Source: Marinobacter sp. F4218 (GTDB lineage Bacteria; Pseudomonadota; Gammaproteobacteria; Pseudomonadales; Oleiphilaceae). Taken from it: a stretch of 64,000 nucleotides of DNA. How positions within the stretch are numbered: position 1 is the first letter of the stretch; each line of letters begins with the position of its first letter. The notes under the pieces are model-generated. The model was not told the origin of the DNA. It worked only from the letters and a program-made list of their open reading frames with translations, and made no database searches. Both the position numbers and the translations under genes were made by a program. This document shows positions 9,038-19,000 of this stretch, one piece after another. Location: the NCBI RefSeq assembly GCF_019443085.1, contig NZ_JAHZIL010000002.1, forward strand, positions 62,001 to 126,000. The letters are read 5' to 3'.

Positions 9038-9054
9038 ACGCCCGGTCAGGCAAT
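9029..9054. terminator. Hairpin made from the ends of two convergent genes
   Basis: Both the ZIP gene and the FtsH gene end in ATT GCC TGA. Facing each other eight bases apart, these ends form a perfect nine-base inverted repeat, followed on the plus strand by TTTT. It probably ends transcription from both sides. Confidence 0.6.
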
Positions 9055-10953
9055 TTTCCGGGCGTCTTCCTTGCGCAGAATCTCGTCGATCTCCTCGGCG
9101 GACAGCGTCTCCTTCTTCAGCACGGCTTGTGCCAGAGCCTCCAGTTGCCGGTGATGTTCCTTCAGGAAATCGAGGGTGGATTTTTCGAGGGCAAGGAGCT
9201 GTGACTGGATTTCCGTATCGATCAACTCCGCCATTTTTTCGCTGAACTCCCGGGGCAGGCCCATTTCCCGGCCGAGAAAAACGTGCTCCTCGCCAATGCT
9301 CAGGCCTAGCGGGCCGATTTTTTCACTCATGCCCCACTGCCCAATCATTCGGCGGATCAGCGTGGTCGCCTCTTTGAGATCGTTCTGGGCTCCGGTGCTG
9401 ACCTCGCCATAGATCAGCTTTTCCGCGGACCTTCCCCCGAGCATCACCTTGATCCGGTCTTTCAGGTAGCTTTCGGTGTAGTTGTATTGATCGTCTTTTG
9501 GGGTCTGCTCGGTCACCCCCATGGCCAGGCCATGGGGAATGATGGTGATCTTGGTGAGCGGATCCGCCTTGGGCAGGTAATAGGCCATGATGGCGTGTCC
9601 GCACTCGTGGTACGCCACGGCTTCCCGCTCTTCCTTCGACAGGTGGGCATCGCGCTCCTCACCAAGAATGATGCGGTCGCGGGCCAGCTCGAAACAGTGG
9701 GCTGTAACCTCGTGCAGGTTCTCCCGGGCTGCCGTCAGGGCTGCCTCGTTGACCAGGTTTTTCAGGTCAGCGCCGGAGAAACCGATGGTGCGCGCTGCGA
9801 GCTGGTCAAGGTCCACATCGTCCGCCAGTGGCACTTTGCGCGCGTGTACTTGCAGGATTGCGGCGCGCGCCTCCTTGTGTGGCCGGTCCAGTGTGATCTT
9901 GCGATCGAACCGCCCGGGCCGAAGCAGGGCGCTGTCGAGTACATCGGGTCGGTTGGTGGCCGCCAGAACGAGTATGTTTTCATGGGGTTCGAAGCCATCC
10001 ATTTCGGTAAGGATCTGGTTCAGCGTCTGTTCCCGTTCATCGTGTCCGCCGCCGAGGCCGGTGCCCCGTGAGCGGCCGATGGCATCAAGTTCATCAATAA
10101 AGATCAGAGCGGGCGCCTCCTTGCGGGCGTTCAGGAACATATCCCGCACTCGTGCCGCCCCCACACCCACGAACATTTCGATGAATTCCGAGGCACTGAT
10201 GCTGAAGAAAGGTACCTCGGCCTCACCAGCAATGGCGCGAGCCAGCAGGGTTTTACCGGTGCCCGGCGGCCCGACCAGCAGCACGCCCTTGGGCATTTCC
10301 GCACCCAGTGCCCGATATTTCTCAGGGGCCTTAAGGAAATCGATGATTTCACTGATCTCACGCTTTGCCGACTCAATGCCCGCAACGTCGTCCAGCGTGG
10401 TGGTGGAGGTTTCCTTGCGGGCACGACGAGCCTTGGACTTGCCGTAGTCAAACGGTCCGCCCCCCTGGGTCATGCGTTTCTGGGCGACGCCCCAGAACCA
10501 GAACATGAGGGCCAGGAGCAGAATCCAGGGCAGGAAGCCCCGAATCATTTCCTGCCACCAGGGCAGCCCCGAGGGCGTAGCGCGTATGGTGACCTCGTTT
10601 TCTTCAAGCAATGGCAGCAGGGAGGGGTCTTCCATCGGCGGACGAATGGTGTGAAACCCGGTGCCGCTCTCCTGGGGGGAGGTGTCTGAGCTGAACGACG
10701 CTGCACCGCTATCGGTGAACGTTCCGATGATGCTCTCCTCCATGAGAGTGACGTCCGCCACTTCGTTGTTTACCACCGCCGTCTTGAACTCCGAATAGGC
10801 CAGTTCGTGAAGCCTGGGCTGGCCGCCATCCTGGAGCCAGAGCACCATCAGGAAGATGGCGGCACTGAGCCACAGGAAGGAATACTGGTTCGGGATAGCC
10901 GGCTGCGGCTCATTTGACGGTTTATGGTTTCCAGGTTCGTTTGGCGTTGTCAT
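9046..10953 (-). CDS. ftsH: FtsH-type membrane AAA zinc protease (probable second paralogue)
   Basis: The 635-residue protein has transmembrane segments at about 24-40 and 139-155, with a periplasmic loop between. Then an AAA domain: Walker A GPPGTGKT (228-235), Walker B IFIDELD (about 285), second region of homology ATNRPDVLD..RPGRFDRK, and the pore motif EMFVGVGAARVR. The zinc protease site is HECGH at 449-453. The N-terminal stretch before the first helix is longer than in the housekeeping FtsH, and the gene is not beside rlmE, folP or glmM, so it is likely an extra copy. Its start overlaps the preceding small gene by four bases, so the two are co-translated. Confidence 0.92.
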   Translation of the reverse strand: MTTPNEPGNHKPSNEPQPAIPNQYSFLWLSAAIFLMVLWLQDGGQPRLHELAYSEFKTAVVNNEVADVTLMEESIIGTFTDSGAASFSSDTSPQESGTGFHTIRPPMEDPSLLPLLEENEVTIRATPSGLPWWQEMIRGFLPWILLLALMFWFWGVAQKRMTQGGGPFDYGKSKARRARKETSTTTLDDVAGIESAKREISEIIDFLKAPEKYRALGAEMPKGVLLVGPPGTGKTLLARAIAGEAEVPFFSISASEFIEMFVGVGAARVRDMFLNARKEAPALIFIDELDAIGRSRGTGLGGGHDEREQTLNQILTEMDGFEPHENILVLAATNRPDVLDSALLRPGRFDRKITLDRPHKEARAAILQVHARKVPLADDVDLDQLAARTIGFSGADLKNLVNEAALTAARENLHEVTAHCFELARDRIILGEERDAHLSKEEREAVAYHECGHAIMAYYLPKADPLTKITIIPHGLAMGVTEQTPKDDQYNYTESYLKDRIKVMLGGRSAEKLIYGEVSTGAQNDLKEATTLIRRMIGQWGMSEKIGPLGLSIGEEHVFLGREMGLPREFSEKMAELIDTEIQSQLLALEKSTLDFLKEHHRQLEALAQAVLKKETLSAEEIDEILRKEDARKIA

Positions 10954-11198
10954 TTCGGTCTCCGGTCACCCTCCATGATTTTGGCGACAAAAACGGATTT
11001 TCCATAGGTTTCGAAGGACCACTTCATAGTATCGGAGAGTACTTTCATGACTTCGTCATACTCACCGAAGATTTCCGTGCTCATGCGCCCCGGAACCACC
11101 TCAAGCGAGGTTTCCTCAAGACGCGCGATGAGGTCCCAGATCGGTTGTTTGTAGTCGTCTTTGAGCGGATAGCAGCTCAGTTGGACTGACAGGAACAT
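10950..11198 (-). CDS. YkoF / MTH1187-like thiamine-binding domain protein
   Basis: An 82-residue protein with an AAGGAGG site upstream. The sequence VQLSCYPLKDDY, then EVVPGRMSTEIFGEYDEVM and a short end with YGKSVFVAKI match the small YkoF/thiamine-BP fold, which binds thiamine or hydroxymethylpyrimidine in some members. It overlaps ftsH by four bases (ATGA) and is its first operon partner, so it may sense a small molecule or act as an adaptor for the protease; this last point is inference. Confidence 0.75.
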   Translation of the reverse strand: MFLSVQLSCYPLKDDYKQPIWDLIARLEETSLEVVPGRMSTEIFGEYDEVMKVLSDTMKWSFETYGKSVFVAKIMEGDRRPK

Positions 11199-11237
11199 GC
11201 TCGCCTCCTTGTTCAGCGTTTCAGTTGACCGGTCACG

Positions 11238-13001
11238 TTAATAGCCCCTGGCCGAGGAGGTGCTTCGCCTCGGGTCGGCGCCACCGTAAAGCGTACCGTC
11301 CTTTCCAATCATAATACTCTGAATGGCGCCCATCGCCGAATTGGTCACCACGGTGTGGCCTCGTTTTTCCAGCAGTGCAATGGTGTCAGGGCTGATCCCC
11401 TGCTCAATCCGAACCTCATCTGGCAGCCACTGGTGATGAATTCGGGGGGCATTGACCGCTGTCTGGATATTCATGCCATGGTCAATGACGTTCATGATTA
11501 CCTGGAGGGTAGTTGTGATGATCCTTGAACCACCCGGGCTGCCGGTAACGAGGAAGTTCCTGCCATCTTTTTTGACAATCGTCGGGGACATTGAGCTGAG
11601 CATGCGTTTGCCAGGCTCCACTTTGTTGGCTTCGCCGCCGATCAGGCCGTAGGCATTGGGCACGCCGGGTTTTGCACTGAAATCGTCCATTTCATTATTG
11701 AGCAGAAAGCCGGCGCCTTTTACGGTTATACCGGAACCGTAGCTGAAATTGATGGTATAGGTGTTGGACACGGCATTGCCCCATTTGTCCACGACTGAAA
11801 AATGCGTGGTTTCCGGGCTTTCGTAGGCCGCCGGCTGTCCCGGGCTGATTTCACTGGCTGGCCGGGCCCGACCCGGCTCAATATCGCCTCGCAGCGCTTC
11901 GGCGTAGGCCTTGCTGGTCAGGCCGGCCAGGGGGACATCGACGTAGTCAGTGTCTCCCAGGTATTCCGAGCGATCCGCGTACGCCAGTTTCATGGCTTCC
12001 GCCATCAGATGGAGGGTGTCGGCGGAGTTGTGGCCGAATTGGCCAATCGGGAAACCCTCAAGAATGTTCAGGATCTGGACAATGTGGGTGCCGCCGGAGG
12101 AGGGCGGCGACATCGAATAGATGTCGTACCCTCGATAGCTGCCATGCACCGGGGTTCGAACCACGGGGTGGTAGGCTTTCAGGTCTTCCCTGGTAATCAG
12201 ACCACCATGGCGCTGCATTTCCTCTGTGATCAGTTCCGCCGTCTTGCCCTCGTAAAACCCCTTAACCCCGTCATTGGCGATGCGCTGCAGGGTTCTGGTC
12301 AGGGCTGGCTGGCGAAACAGGTCGCCGGGCTGGTAGGCATCACCATTGCGCTTGTAAAAGGTATTGAGTGTGGCGGGCCAGCGCTCTAGGCGCGGTCGCG
12401 CGGATTCCAGGCCCTCGGTGAAACGCTTGGGCACCGTGAACCCGTCGCGGGCCAGTTTGATGGCCGGGGCCAAGGCCTCTTTCAATGAGAGCGTGCCGTG
12501 GCGTTCAAGCGCCAGTGCCAGCCCGGCGACCGTACCCGGAACCCCGGCGGCCAGGTGGGTAAAACGACTGCGGTCCTCGACCACCTCCCCGCTGTCGTCC
12601 TGGAACATGGTTGCGGTTGCCGCGGCTGGGGCCCGCTCACGGTAATCAATGGCTTCCGGGGCGCTGCCATCGCCCTTCGAAATCAGCATGAATCCACCGC
12701 CGCCAATATTGCCGGACCGGGGCTGGGTTACTGCCAGGGCAAAACCCGCAGTGACGGCGGCGTCAATGGCGTTTCCGCCGTCTCTCAGGACCTGCAGCGC
12801 GACGTCCGTTGCCAGGGTGTGGCTGGTTGCGACCATGCCATGGCGAGCAACGGTTGGGTGAAAGCGCTCGCCCTCGAGAATGGGCTGACCGGAAGCTGGA
12901 ACGACGGTTGTCATGGAAAGGAGGAATGCAATGACCCACAGGTGCCCTGAGCGCGTCATGAGGTGGCTTTTCCGGGTTTGCCGCTGTGGTGCAGTGTTCA
13001 T
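11238..13001 (-). CDS. ggt: Gamma-glutamyltransferase (periplasmic)
   Basis: 587 residues with a signal peptide (hydrophobic 19-38, ending VPASGQ). The precursor is processed into two chains; the nucleophile Thr398 starts the run TTHFSVVD, which opens the small chain. Other family marks are NIGGGGFM, the RERAP element, and GSPGGSRI near the end. The enzyme splits glutathione and other gamma-glutamyl compounds in the periplasm, feeding amino-acid recovery. The start has GAGGAAGAG upstream. It stands alone, facing away from purU. Confidence 0.95.
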   Translation of the reverse strand: MNTAPQRQTRKSHLMTRSGHLWVIAFLLSMTTVVPASGQPILEGERFHPTVARHGMVATSHTLATDVALQVLRDGGNAIDAAVTAGFALAVTQPRSGNIGGGGFMLISKGDGSAPEAIDYRERAPAAATATMFQDDSGEVVEDRSRFTHLAAGVPGTVAGLALALERHGTLSLKEALAPAIKLARDGFTVPKRFTEGLESARPRLERWPATLNTFYKRNGDAYQPGDLFRQPALTRTLQRIANDGVKGFYEGKTAELITEEMQRHGGLITREDLKAYHPVVRTPVHGSYRGYDIYSMSPPSSGGTHIVQILNILEGFPIGQFGHNSADTLHLMAEAMKLAYADRSEYLGDTDYVDVPLAGLTSKAYAEALRGDIEPGRARPASEISPGQPAAYESPETTHFSVVDKWGNAVSNTYTINFSYGSGITVKGAGFLLNNEMDDFSAKPGVPNAYGLIGGEANKVEPGKRMLSSMSPTIVKKDGRNFLVTGSPGGSRIITTTLQVIMNVIDHGMNIQTAVNAPRIHHQWLPDEVRIEQGISPDTIALLEKRGHTVVTNSAMGAIQSIMIGKDGTLYGGADPRRSTSSARGY

Positions 13002-13143
13002 GATTCTCTTCCTCGTTTCTGACGTTCAGATAGGCTATGATAGCCGGTCATTTTAATAGGTGCGTATCGTCAACCTGTCGAGTATCCGTCAGTGATTCCC
13101 CTGCGCACCTGCTTTCCCGGATTTTAGTTAAGGAAAGGCTTTC

Positions 13144-13998
13144 ATGGAGCATACCTATCGTCTTGTGATTTCCTGCCCGGACCGGGTGGGAATTGTCGCC
13201 AAGGTGAGTAACTTTCTGTCCACCTACAATGGCTGGATTACCGAGGCGAGTCACCATTCGGATACTCACACCGGCTGGTTCTTCATGCGTCATGAGATCA
13301 AGGCCAGTTCGATTCCCTTCGGCCTGGATCAGTTCCGCGCAGCGTTCGATCCCATTGCCCGTGAATTCAATATGAACTGGCACATTGCGGACTCCGCTCA
13401 GCCCAAGAAAGTCGTCCTGATGTGCAGCAAGGAATCCCACTGTGTGGCCGACCTTCTATACCGTTGGCACAGCAAGGAAATCAATGCCGAGATCGTGGCG
13501 GTGATTTCCAACCACGACGATCTGCGCAGAATGGTGGAATGGCATGAAATTCCTTACCACCACGTGCCCGTGAGCAAGGAAAACAGGGCTGAGGCGTTCA
13601 CCCACATCGACGAACTGTTCAAACAGTATGACGCTGACGTTGTGGTGCTGGCCCGATACATGCAAATCCTGCCCGCCGAGCTTTGCGCCCGGTACGCCGG
13701 CAAGGTCATCAATATCCATCACAGCTTCCTGCCATCATTCGCCGGAGCCCGCCCGTACCACCAGGCCTACAGCCGGGGTGTGAAGCTGATCGGTGCGACC
13801 TGTCACTATGTCACTCAGGACCTGGACGAGGGGCCGATCATTGAGCAGGACGTCATTCGCATCACCCACAGCGATTCCATCGAAGATATGGTGCGCCTTG
13901 GAAAAGATGTGGAAAAGAACGTGCTGGCCCGCGGTTTGCGATCCCATATCGAAGATCGCGTGATTACCTATGAAAACAAGACTGTGGTGTTTGATTAA
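13144..13998 (+). CDS. purU: Formyltetrahydrofolate deformylase
   Basis: 284 residues: an N-terminal ACT domain (about 5-80, YRLVISCPDRVGIVAKVSNF) that binds the regulator, then a formyl-transferase-like hydrolase domain with VVLARYMQILP, the active-site INIHHSFLPSF and the late element DLDEGPIIEQDV. It hydrolyses 10-formyl-tetrahydrofolate to formate and tetrahydrofolate, which balances one-carbon pools. The start has AAGGAAAG upstream. It shares the direction of gyrA but is about 126 bases away with its own transcription likely. Confidence 0.95.
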   Translation: MEHTYRLVISCPDRVGIVAKVSNFLSTYNGWITEASHHSDTHTGWFFMRHEIKASSIPFGLDQFRAAFDPIAREFNMNWHIADSAQPKKVVLMCSKESHCVADLLYRWHSKEINAEIVAVISNHDDLRRMVEWHEIPYHHVPVSKENRAEAFTHIDELFKQYDADVVVLARYMQILPAELCARYAGKVINIHHSFLPSFAGARPYHQAYSRGVKLIGATCHYVTQDLDEGPIIEQDVIRITHSDSIEDMVRLGKDVEKNVLARGLRSHIEDRVITYENKTVVFD

Positions 13999-14124
13999 GG
14001 CCGTCTCACAGTTGCCCCGGCGAGGGTGCGATTGTGGTAGACTTGGCGGCTTGTTGAAGAATAACTAGGGGGCCCGGAAACGGCCCTGACACGACTTCCA
14101 GATAACGCAAAGGAACCTTTCTCG

Positions 14125-16731
14125 ATGGGTGAGTTAGCCAAAGAGATCCTGCCGGTAAATATTGAAGACGAGTTAAAACAGTCCTACCTAGATTACGCCA
14201 TGAGCGTCATCGTCGGCCGGGCCTTGCCGGACGTCAGGGACGGCCTTAAACCGGTGCACCGCCGGGTTCTGTTCGCCATGTCCGAATTGAACAACGACTG
14301 GAACAAGGCTTACAAGAAATCCGCCCGTGTGGTGGGTGATGTTATCGGTAAATACCACCCCCACGGTGACTCCGCGGTCTACGACACCATTGTTCGTATG
14401 GCTCAGCCTTTCTCGCTGCGTTATCCGTTGGTCGACGGTCAGGGCAACTTCGGTTCCATCGACGGTGATAACGCGGCAGCCATGCGTTACACCGAAATCC
14501 GGATGGAAAAGATTGCCCATTCGCTGCTGGCGGATCTCGAGAAGGAAACGGTGGATTACGTCGACAACTACGACGGCACCGAGCGCATCCCTGACGTCCT
14601 GCCCACCCGGGTGCCCAACCTGCTGGTTAACGGTTCCTCAGGCATCGCCGTGGGCATGGCGACCAACATTCCGCCCCACAACTTGACCGAAGTGGTCAAG
14701 GGCTGCCTGGAGCTGATCAATAACCCGGATCTGACGGTTGACGAGCTGATGGAATTCATTCCCGGCCCGGATTTCCCGACCCAGGGCATCATCAATGGCC
14801 GTGCCGGCATCGTTGAGGCTTATCGGACCGGTCGCGGCCGCATCTACATTCGTGCCCGCCATGAAATCGAGCACGACAACAAGACCAACCGCGACGCGAT
14901 CATCATCACCGAGCTGCCGTACCAGCTGAACAAGGCGCGGTTGATCGAGAAAATTGCCGAGTTGGTGAAAGAAAAGCGTCTCGAAGGCATCTCGGAGCTG
15001 CGGGACGAATCCAACAAGGAAGGCATCCGGGTGGTTATTGAATTGCGGCGTGGGGAAAACCCGGACGTCATCATCAATAACCTGTTTGCTCAGACCCAGT
15101 TGCAAACCGTGTTCGGCATCAACATGGTTGCGCTTATCAATGGCGAGCCGAAGACCCTCAATCTGAAGCAGATGCTGGACGCGTTCGTGCGTCACCGCCG
15201 TGAAGTGGTAACCCGTCGGACCATCTTCGAACTGCGTAAAGCGCGGGAGCGGGGCCACATTCTTGAAGGCCTGACCGTTGCCCTGGCCAACATCGATGAA
15301 ATCATCGAGCTGATCAAAGCCTCACCGTCGGCGACCGAAGCCAAAGAAAAGCTGATGGACAAGGGCTGGTCCCCCGGTGATGTTCTGGGCATGCTGGAGC
15401 GCGCCGGTGAAGACGCGTGTCGTCCGGATGACCTGCCCGAGATCTATGGTCTGCGTGAAGGGCTGTATCACTTGTCGCCCGAGCAGGCCCAGGCCATCCT
15501 GGATCTGCGTCTGCATCGCCTGACCGGTCTGGAAACCGAAAAGCTTGAGAATGAGTACAAGGAAATTCTGGAAAAGATTGCCGACCTGCTCGACATTCTT
15601 GGCGATCCCGACCGCCTGATGCAGGTTATACGCGAGGAACTGGAAGCCATCGTTACCGAATTCGGTGATGAGCGCCTTACGGAAATCACCAGTTCGCGCC
15701 GCGATCTCACCATCGCGGACCTGATTGATGAAGAAGACCTTGTAGTTACCATCTCGCACAGCGGCTACGCCAAGACCCAGGCCGTTGAGGATTACCAGGC
15801 CCAGCGCCGTGGTGGTCGGGGTAAGGCAGCCACGTCCATGAAGGATGAGGATTTCGTCGAAAAACTGCTGGTGGCCAATTCCCATGACACCATTCTGTGT
15901 TTCTCGAACCGCGGCAAGGTCTACTGGCTGAGAGTTTTCGAAATCCCCCGTGCAAGCCGCGCTTCCCGCGGTCGTCCCATGGTGAACATCCTGCCGCTGG
16001 ACGAGGGCGAGCGAATTACGACCTTCCTGCCAGTCCGGGATTACCCGGAAGACCAGTTTGTACTGATGGCAACCTCCGCCGGTGTGGTCAAGAAGACGCC
16101 GCTGCCGAACTTCTCTCGTCCCCGGAGCAGTGGTTTGATTGCCCTGTCCCTGGATGAGGGCGATACCCTGATTGGCGCCGCCATTACCAAAGGCGATGCG
16201 GAAGTGATGCTGTTCTCCACCGCTGGCAAGGCCGTTCGCTTCGCCGAAGAGGCGGTGCGCCCGATGAGCCGGACCGCCCGAGGTGTGCGCGGTATCAAGA
16301 TGCCGGTAGGGCATCACGTGGTGTCTCTGATTATTCCCCAAGAAGACGGTGTGATCCTGACCGCCAGTGAAAACGGCTACGGCAAGCGAACCGCCATTGA
16401 TGAGTTCCCCACCTACGGTCGTGGCAGCCAGGGCGTTATTGCCATGCAGTGTTCCGAGCGTAACGGCAACCTGGTTACTGCGCTGCAGCTGTTTGATGGC
16501 GATGAGATGATGCTGATCTCCGACAAGGGCACGCTGGTACGGACCCGTACCGACGAGGTCTCTGTACTGAGCCGGAACACCCAGGGTGTGCGGCTGATCA
16601 AACTCAGCCAGGAAGACGAACGCCTCGTGGGCGTGGAGCGTATTGCCGAAACCGACGACGAGGAGCTCGACGGCGAAGAGGGTGAAGGTTCCGCTGAAGG
16701 CAGCTCCGAAGACAGTGCCGGCGAGGAATAA
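14125..16731 (+). CDS. gyrA: DNA gyrase subunit A
   Basis: 868 residues. The N-terminal breakage-reunion domain has the catalytic Tyr122 ([10 protein letters not shown]) and the quinolone region [10 protein letters not shown], with Ser83 and Asp87 as in drug-sensitive enzymes. The C-terminal beta-pinwheel domain holds the GyrA box QRRGGRG near residue 557, which is needed for DNA wrapping. The tail is acidic (Glu/Asp/Ser-rich), as in gyrase rather than topoisomerase IV. It opens the conserved gyrA-serC-pheA block. Confidence 0.98.
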   Translation: MGELAKEILPVNIEDELKQSYLDYAMSVIVGRALPDVRDGLKPVHRRVLFAMSELNNDWNKAYKKSARVVGDVIGKYHPHGDSAVYDTIVRMAQPFSLRYPLVDGQGNFGSIDGDNAAAMRYTEIRMEKIAHSLLADLEKETVDYVDNYDGTERIPDVLPTRVPNLLVNGSSGIAVGMATNIPPHNLTEVVKGCLELINNPDLTVDELMEFIPGPDFPTQGIINGRAGIVEAYRTGRGRIYIRARHEIEHDNKTNRDAIIITELPYQLNKARLIEKIAELVKEKRLEGISELRDESNKEGIRVVIELRRGENPDVIINNLFAQTQLQTVFGINMVALINGEPKTLNLKQMLDAFVRHRREVVTRRTIFELRKARERGHILEGLTVALANIDEIIELIKASPSATEAKEKLMDKGWSPGDVLGMLERAGEDACRPDDLPEIYGLREGLYHLSPEQAQAILDLRLHRLTGLETEKLENEYKEILEKIADLLDILGDPDRLMQVIREELEAIVTEFGDERLTEITSSRRDLTIADLIDEEDLVVTISHSGYAKTQAVEDYQAQRRGGRGKAATSMKDEDFVEKLLVANSHDTILCFSNRGKVYWLRVFEIPRASRASRGRPMVNILPLDEGERITTFLPVRDYPEDQFVLMATSAGVVKKTPLPNFSRPRSSGLIALSLDEGDTLIGAAITKGDAEVMLFSTAGKAVRFAEEAVRPMSRTARGVRGIKMPVGHHVVSLIIPQEDGVILTASENGYGKRTAIDEFPTYGRGSQGVIAMQCSERNGNLVTALQLFDGDEMMLISDKGTLVRTRTDEVSVLSRNTQGVRLIKLSQEDERLVGVERIAETDDEELDGEEGEGSAEGSSEDSAGEE

Positions 16732-16782
16732 GCCGGCACCGCCACAAGACCGAACCAGTAAGACTTGAGAGATCACAGGATC

Positions 16783-17865
16783 ATGAGTAGGGCGTATAAC
16801 TTTTGTGCAGGCCCGGCGACCTTGCCGGAATCCGTGCTGCAGCAGGCACGCGAGGAAATGCTGGACTGGCGCGGTACCGGCATGTCCGTCATGGAGATGA
16901 GCCATCGCAGTGAGGAGTTTGTACAGATTGCCGAAACTGCCGAGAAAGACTTCCGTGAATTGGCGGGTATATCAAATGATTACGCCGTACTCTTCATGCA
17001 GGGTGGAGCTTCTAGCCAGTTTGCTACCATTCCGCTCAATCTTCTGGGAGAGAAGACTTCCGCGGATTATGTGAACACTGGCATCTGGTCCAAGAAGGCG
17101 ATTGCAGAAGCAAAGCGCTATGGCGAGGTGAATGTGGTGGCCAGTTCGGAGGAATCCGGCTTCACCACCATTCCGGATGTGTCCAGCTGGCAACTCAACG
17201 CTGATGCTGCGTATCTGCACTACACGCCGAATGAAACCATCGGGGGACTCGAGTACGACTTCATCCCGGACAGTGGCAAGGTGCCGCTGGTGGCGGATAT
17301 GTCGTCCACCATGCTGTCCCGCCCGATGGATTTCTCGAAGTTCGGTCTGATCTATGCCGGTGCCCAGAAAAACATCGGACCCTCGGGGCTGGTTGTCGTG
17401 GCTATCCGCAAGGATCTGCTGGGCAAGGCCCGCAAGGAAACGCCGACGATGATGAACTATCAGGTCATCGCCGATAACGACTCCATGTACAACACCCCGG
17501 CGACCTATTCGTGGTATCTGGCCGGGCTGGTATTCAAATGGCTGAAGGCCCAGGGCGGCGTGGAAGCCATGGGTGAGATCAACCATCGCAAGGCGAGGAA
17601 GCTGTACGATTTCATCGATACCAACGACTTCTATGCGAACCCGATTGATCCCCGGTTCCGCTCCTGGATGAATGTCCCGTTTACCCTGGCGGACGACGGT
17701 CTCAACAGTGACTTCCTGAAAGGCGCGGACGCCCGCGGTCTTCTCAATCTGAAGGGGCATCGCTCCGTCGGAGGAATGCGCGCCAGCATCTACAATGCCA
17801 TGCCTGAGGCCGGCGTTGACGCCCTGATCCAGTACATGGCGGAATTCGCCAGGGAGCGTGGCTGA
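16783..17865 (+). CDS. serC: Phosphoserine aminotransferase
   Basis: The start is set at 16783 because the protein then begins MSRAYNFCAGPATLP, the usual SerC start; a TTG start 18 bases earlier is possible. 360 residues of a class V PLP enzyme: the PLP lysine lies in YAGAQKNIGPSG, and substrate residues in MEMSHRS and SVGGMRASIYNA. It makes phosphoserine from 3-phosphohydroxypyruvate, and also serves pyridoxine synthesis. pheA follows after two bases, so they share a transcript. Confidence 0.97.
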   Translation: MSRAYNFCAGPATLPESVLQQAREEMLDWRGTGMSVMEMSHRSEEFVQIAETAEKDFRELAGISNDYAVLFMQGGASSQFATIPLNLLGEKTSADYVNTGIWSKKAIAEAKRYGEVNVVASSEESGFTTIPDVSSWQLNADAAYLHYTPNETIGGLEYDFIPDSGKVPLVADMSSTMLSRPMDFSKFGLIYAGAQKNIGPSGLVVVAIRKDLLGKARKETPTMMNYQVIADNDSMYNTPATYSWYLAGLVFKWLKAQGGVEAMGEINHRKARKLYDFIDTNDFYANPIDPRFRSWMNVPFTLADDGLNSDFLKGADARGLLNLKGHRSVGGMRASIYNAMPEAGVDALIQYMAEFARERG

Positions 17866-17867
17866 GC

Positions 17868-18965
17868 ATGAGTGACGAGCAAGTTCGCCTGGCAGAGCTT
17901 CGGGACGAGATCGACAGCCTTGACCAGCAGATCATGGATCTGATCAGTGCCCGGGCCCGCTGTGCCCAGGAAGTGGCGCACGTCAAAATGGCTTCGAACC
18001 CGGACCAGGATGTCTTCTTTTATCGCCCTGAGCGCGAAGCCCAGGTGCTGCGCCGTATCAAGGAGCAGAACCCGGGGCCTTTGTCTGCCGAGGAAATGGC
18101 CCGGCTGTTCCGAGAGATCATGTCTGCTTGCCTGGCTCTGGAAAAGCCGATGCACATTGCTTTTCTGGGCCCGGTGGGCACCTTTACCCAGGCAGCGGCC
18201 CTGAAGCATTTCGGGCACTCGGTGGTCAGTGTGCCTTTACCCGCGATAGACGCGGTGTTCCGAGAGGTGGAGTCCGGCGCTGCTCATTACGGGGTGGTGC
18301 CCGTGGAGAACTCCACCGAGGGTATGATCAACCACACCCTGGACATGTTCATGTCGTCACCGCTGAAAATCTGCGGTGAGGTTCAGCTTCGAATTCACCA
18401 CCACCTGCTGGTATCACCGAAACACAAAGACCAGGAAATCACCCGGATCTATTCCCATCAACAATCCTTTGCCCAGTGTCGTCAGTGGTTGGACACCCAT
18501 CGCTACGGTATTGAACGCATTACCGTGTCGAGCAATGCCGAGGCGGCCAGGCGTGCGGCGGAAGAGCCCGGTGCGGCGGCCATTGCCGGTGATATGGCCG
18601 CGGAGCTCTACGGGCTGGAAATGCTGGCGAGCAGCATAGAGGACCGTCCGGATAACACGACACGGTTCCTCATTATCGGCCGCGAGGAAGTGCCGGCCAG
18701 CGGGCACGACAAGTCGTCCATCCTGGTGTCCATGCGCAATAAACCCGGCGCGCTCTATCAGCTTCTGGAACCCTTCCATCGCCATGGCATCAGCCTGACC
18801 CGGATCGAAACCCGGCCGTCGCCCAGCGGTACCTGGGCGTATGTGTTCTACATCGATTTCGAGGGGCACATGGAGAATGAGCAGGTACGCAATCTGCTGG
18901 CGGAAGTGGACGACGAGGCGGTTGAGCTCAAGCGGCTGGGTTCCTACCCGATTGGTGTGCTCTAG
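17868..18965 (+). CDS. pheA: Bifunctional chorismate mutase / prephenate dehydratase
   Basis: 365 residues in three parts: AroQ-type chorismate mutase (about 5-85, RDEIDSLDQQIMDLIS), prephenate dehydratase (about 95-275, IAFLGPVGTFTQAAA, and the catalytic region VPVENSTEG and TTRFLIIG) and a C-terminal ACT domain with the Phe-binding ESRP-like element (LTRIETRPS). It carries out the two steps from chorismate to phenylpyruvate and is held back by phenylalanine. Neighbours serC and hisC form the same operon. Confidence 0.97.
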   Translation: MSDEQVRLAELRDEIDSLDQQIMDLISARARCAQEVAHVKMASNPDQDVFFYRPEREAQVLRRIKEQNPGPLSAEEMARLFREIMSACLALEKPMHIAFLGPVGTFTQAAALKHFGHSVVSVPLPAIDAVFREVESGAAHYGVVPVENSTEGMINHTLDMFMSSPLKICGEVQLRIHHHLLVSPKHKDQEITRIYSHQQSFAQCRQWLDTHRYGIERITVSSNAEAARRAAEEPGAAAIAGDMAAELYGLEMLASSIEDRPDNTTRFLIIGREEVPASGHDKSSILVSMRNKPGALYQLLEPFHRHGISLTRIETRPSPSGTWAYVFYIDFEGHMENEQVRNLLAEVDDEAVELKRLGSYPIGVL

Positions 18966-19000
18966 ATTCGCGGTATTCAGGCTAGGAACGAGGTAAGGCT

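Noticed and set aside
9587-10447. 286-codon plus-strand open frame
   Set aside because: Antisense of FtsH, Arg/Ser-rich, no support.
15322-16905. 527-codon open frame on the minus strand
   Set aside because: It lies antisense inside gyrA, whose identity is certain; its protein is His/Gln/Gly-rich with no fold or ribosome site. Long antisense frames are common in GC-rich genes.
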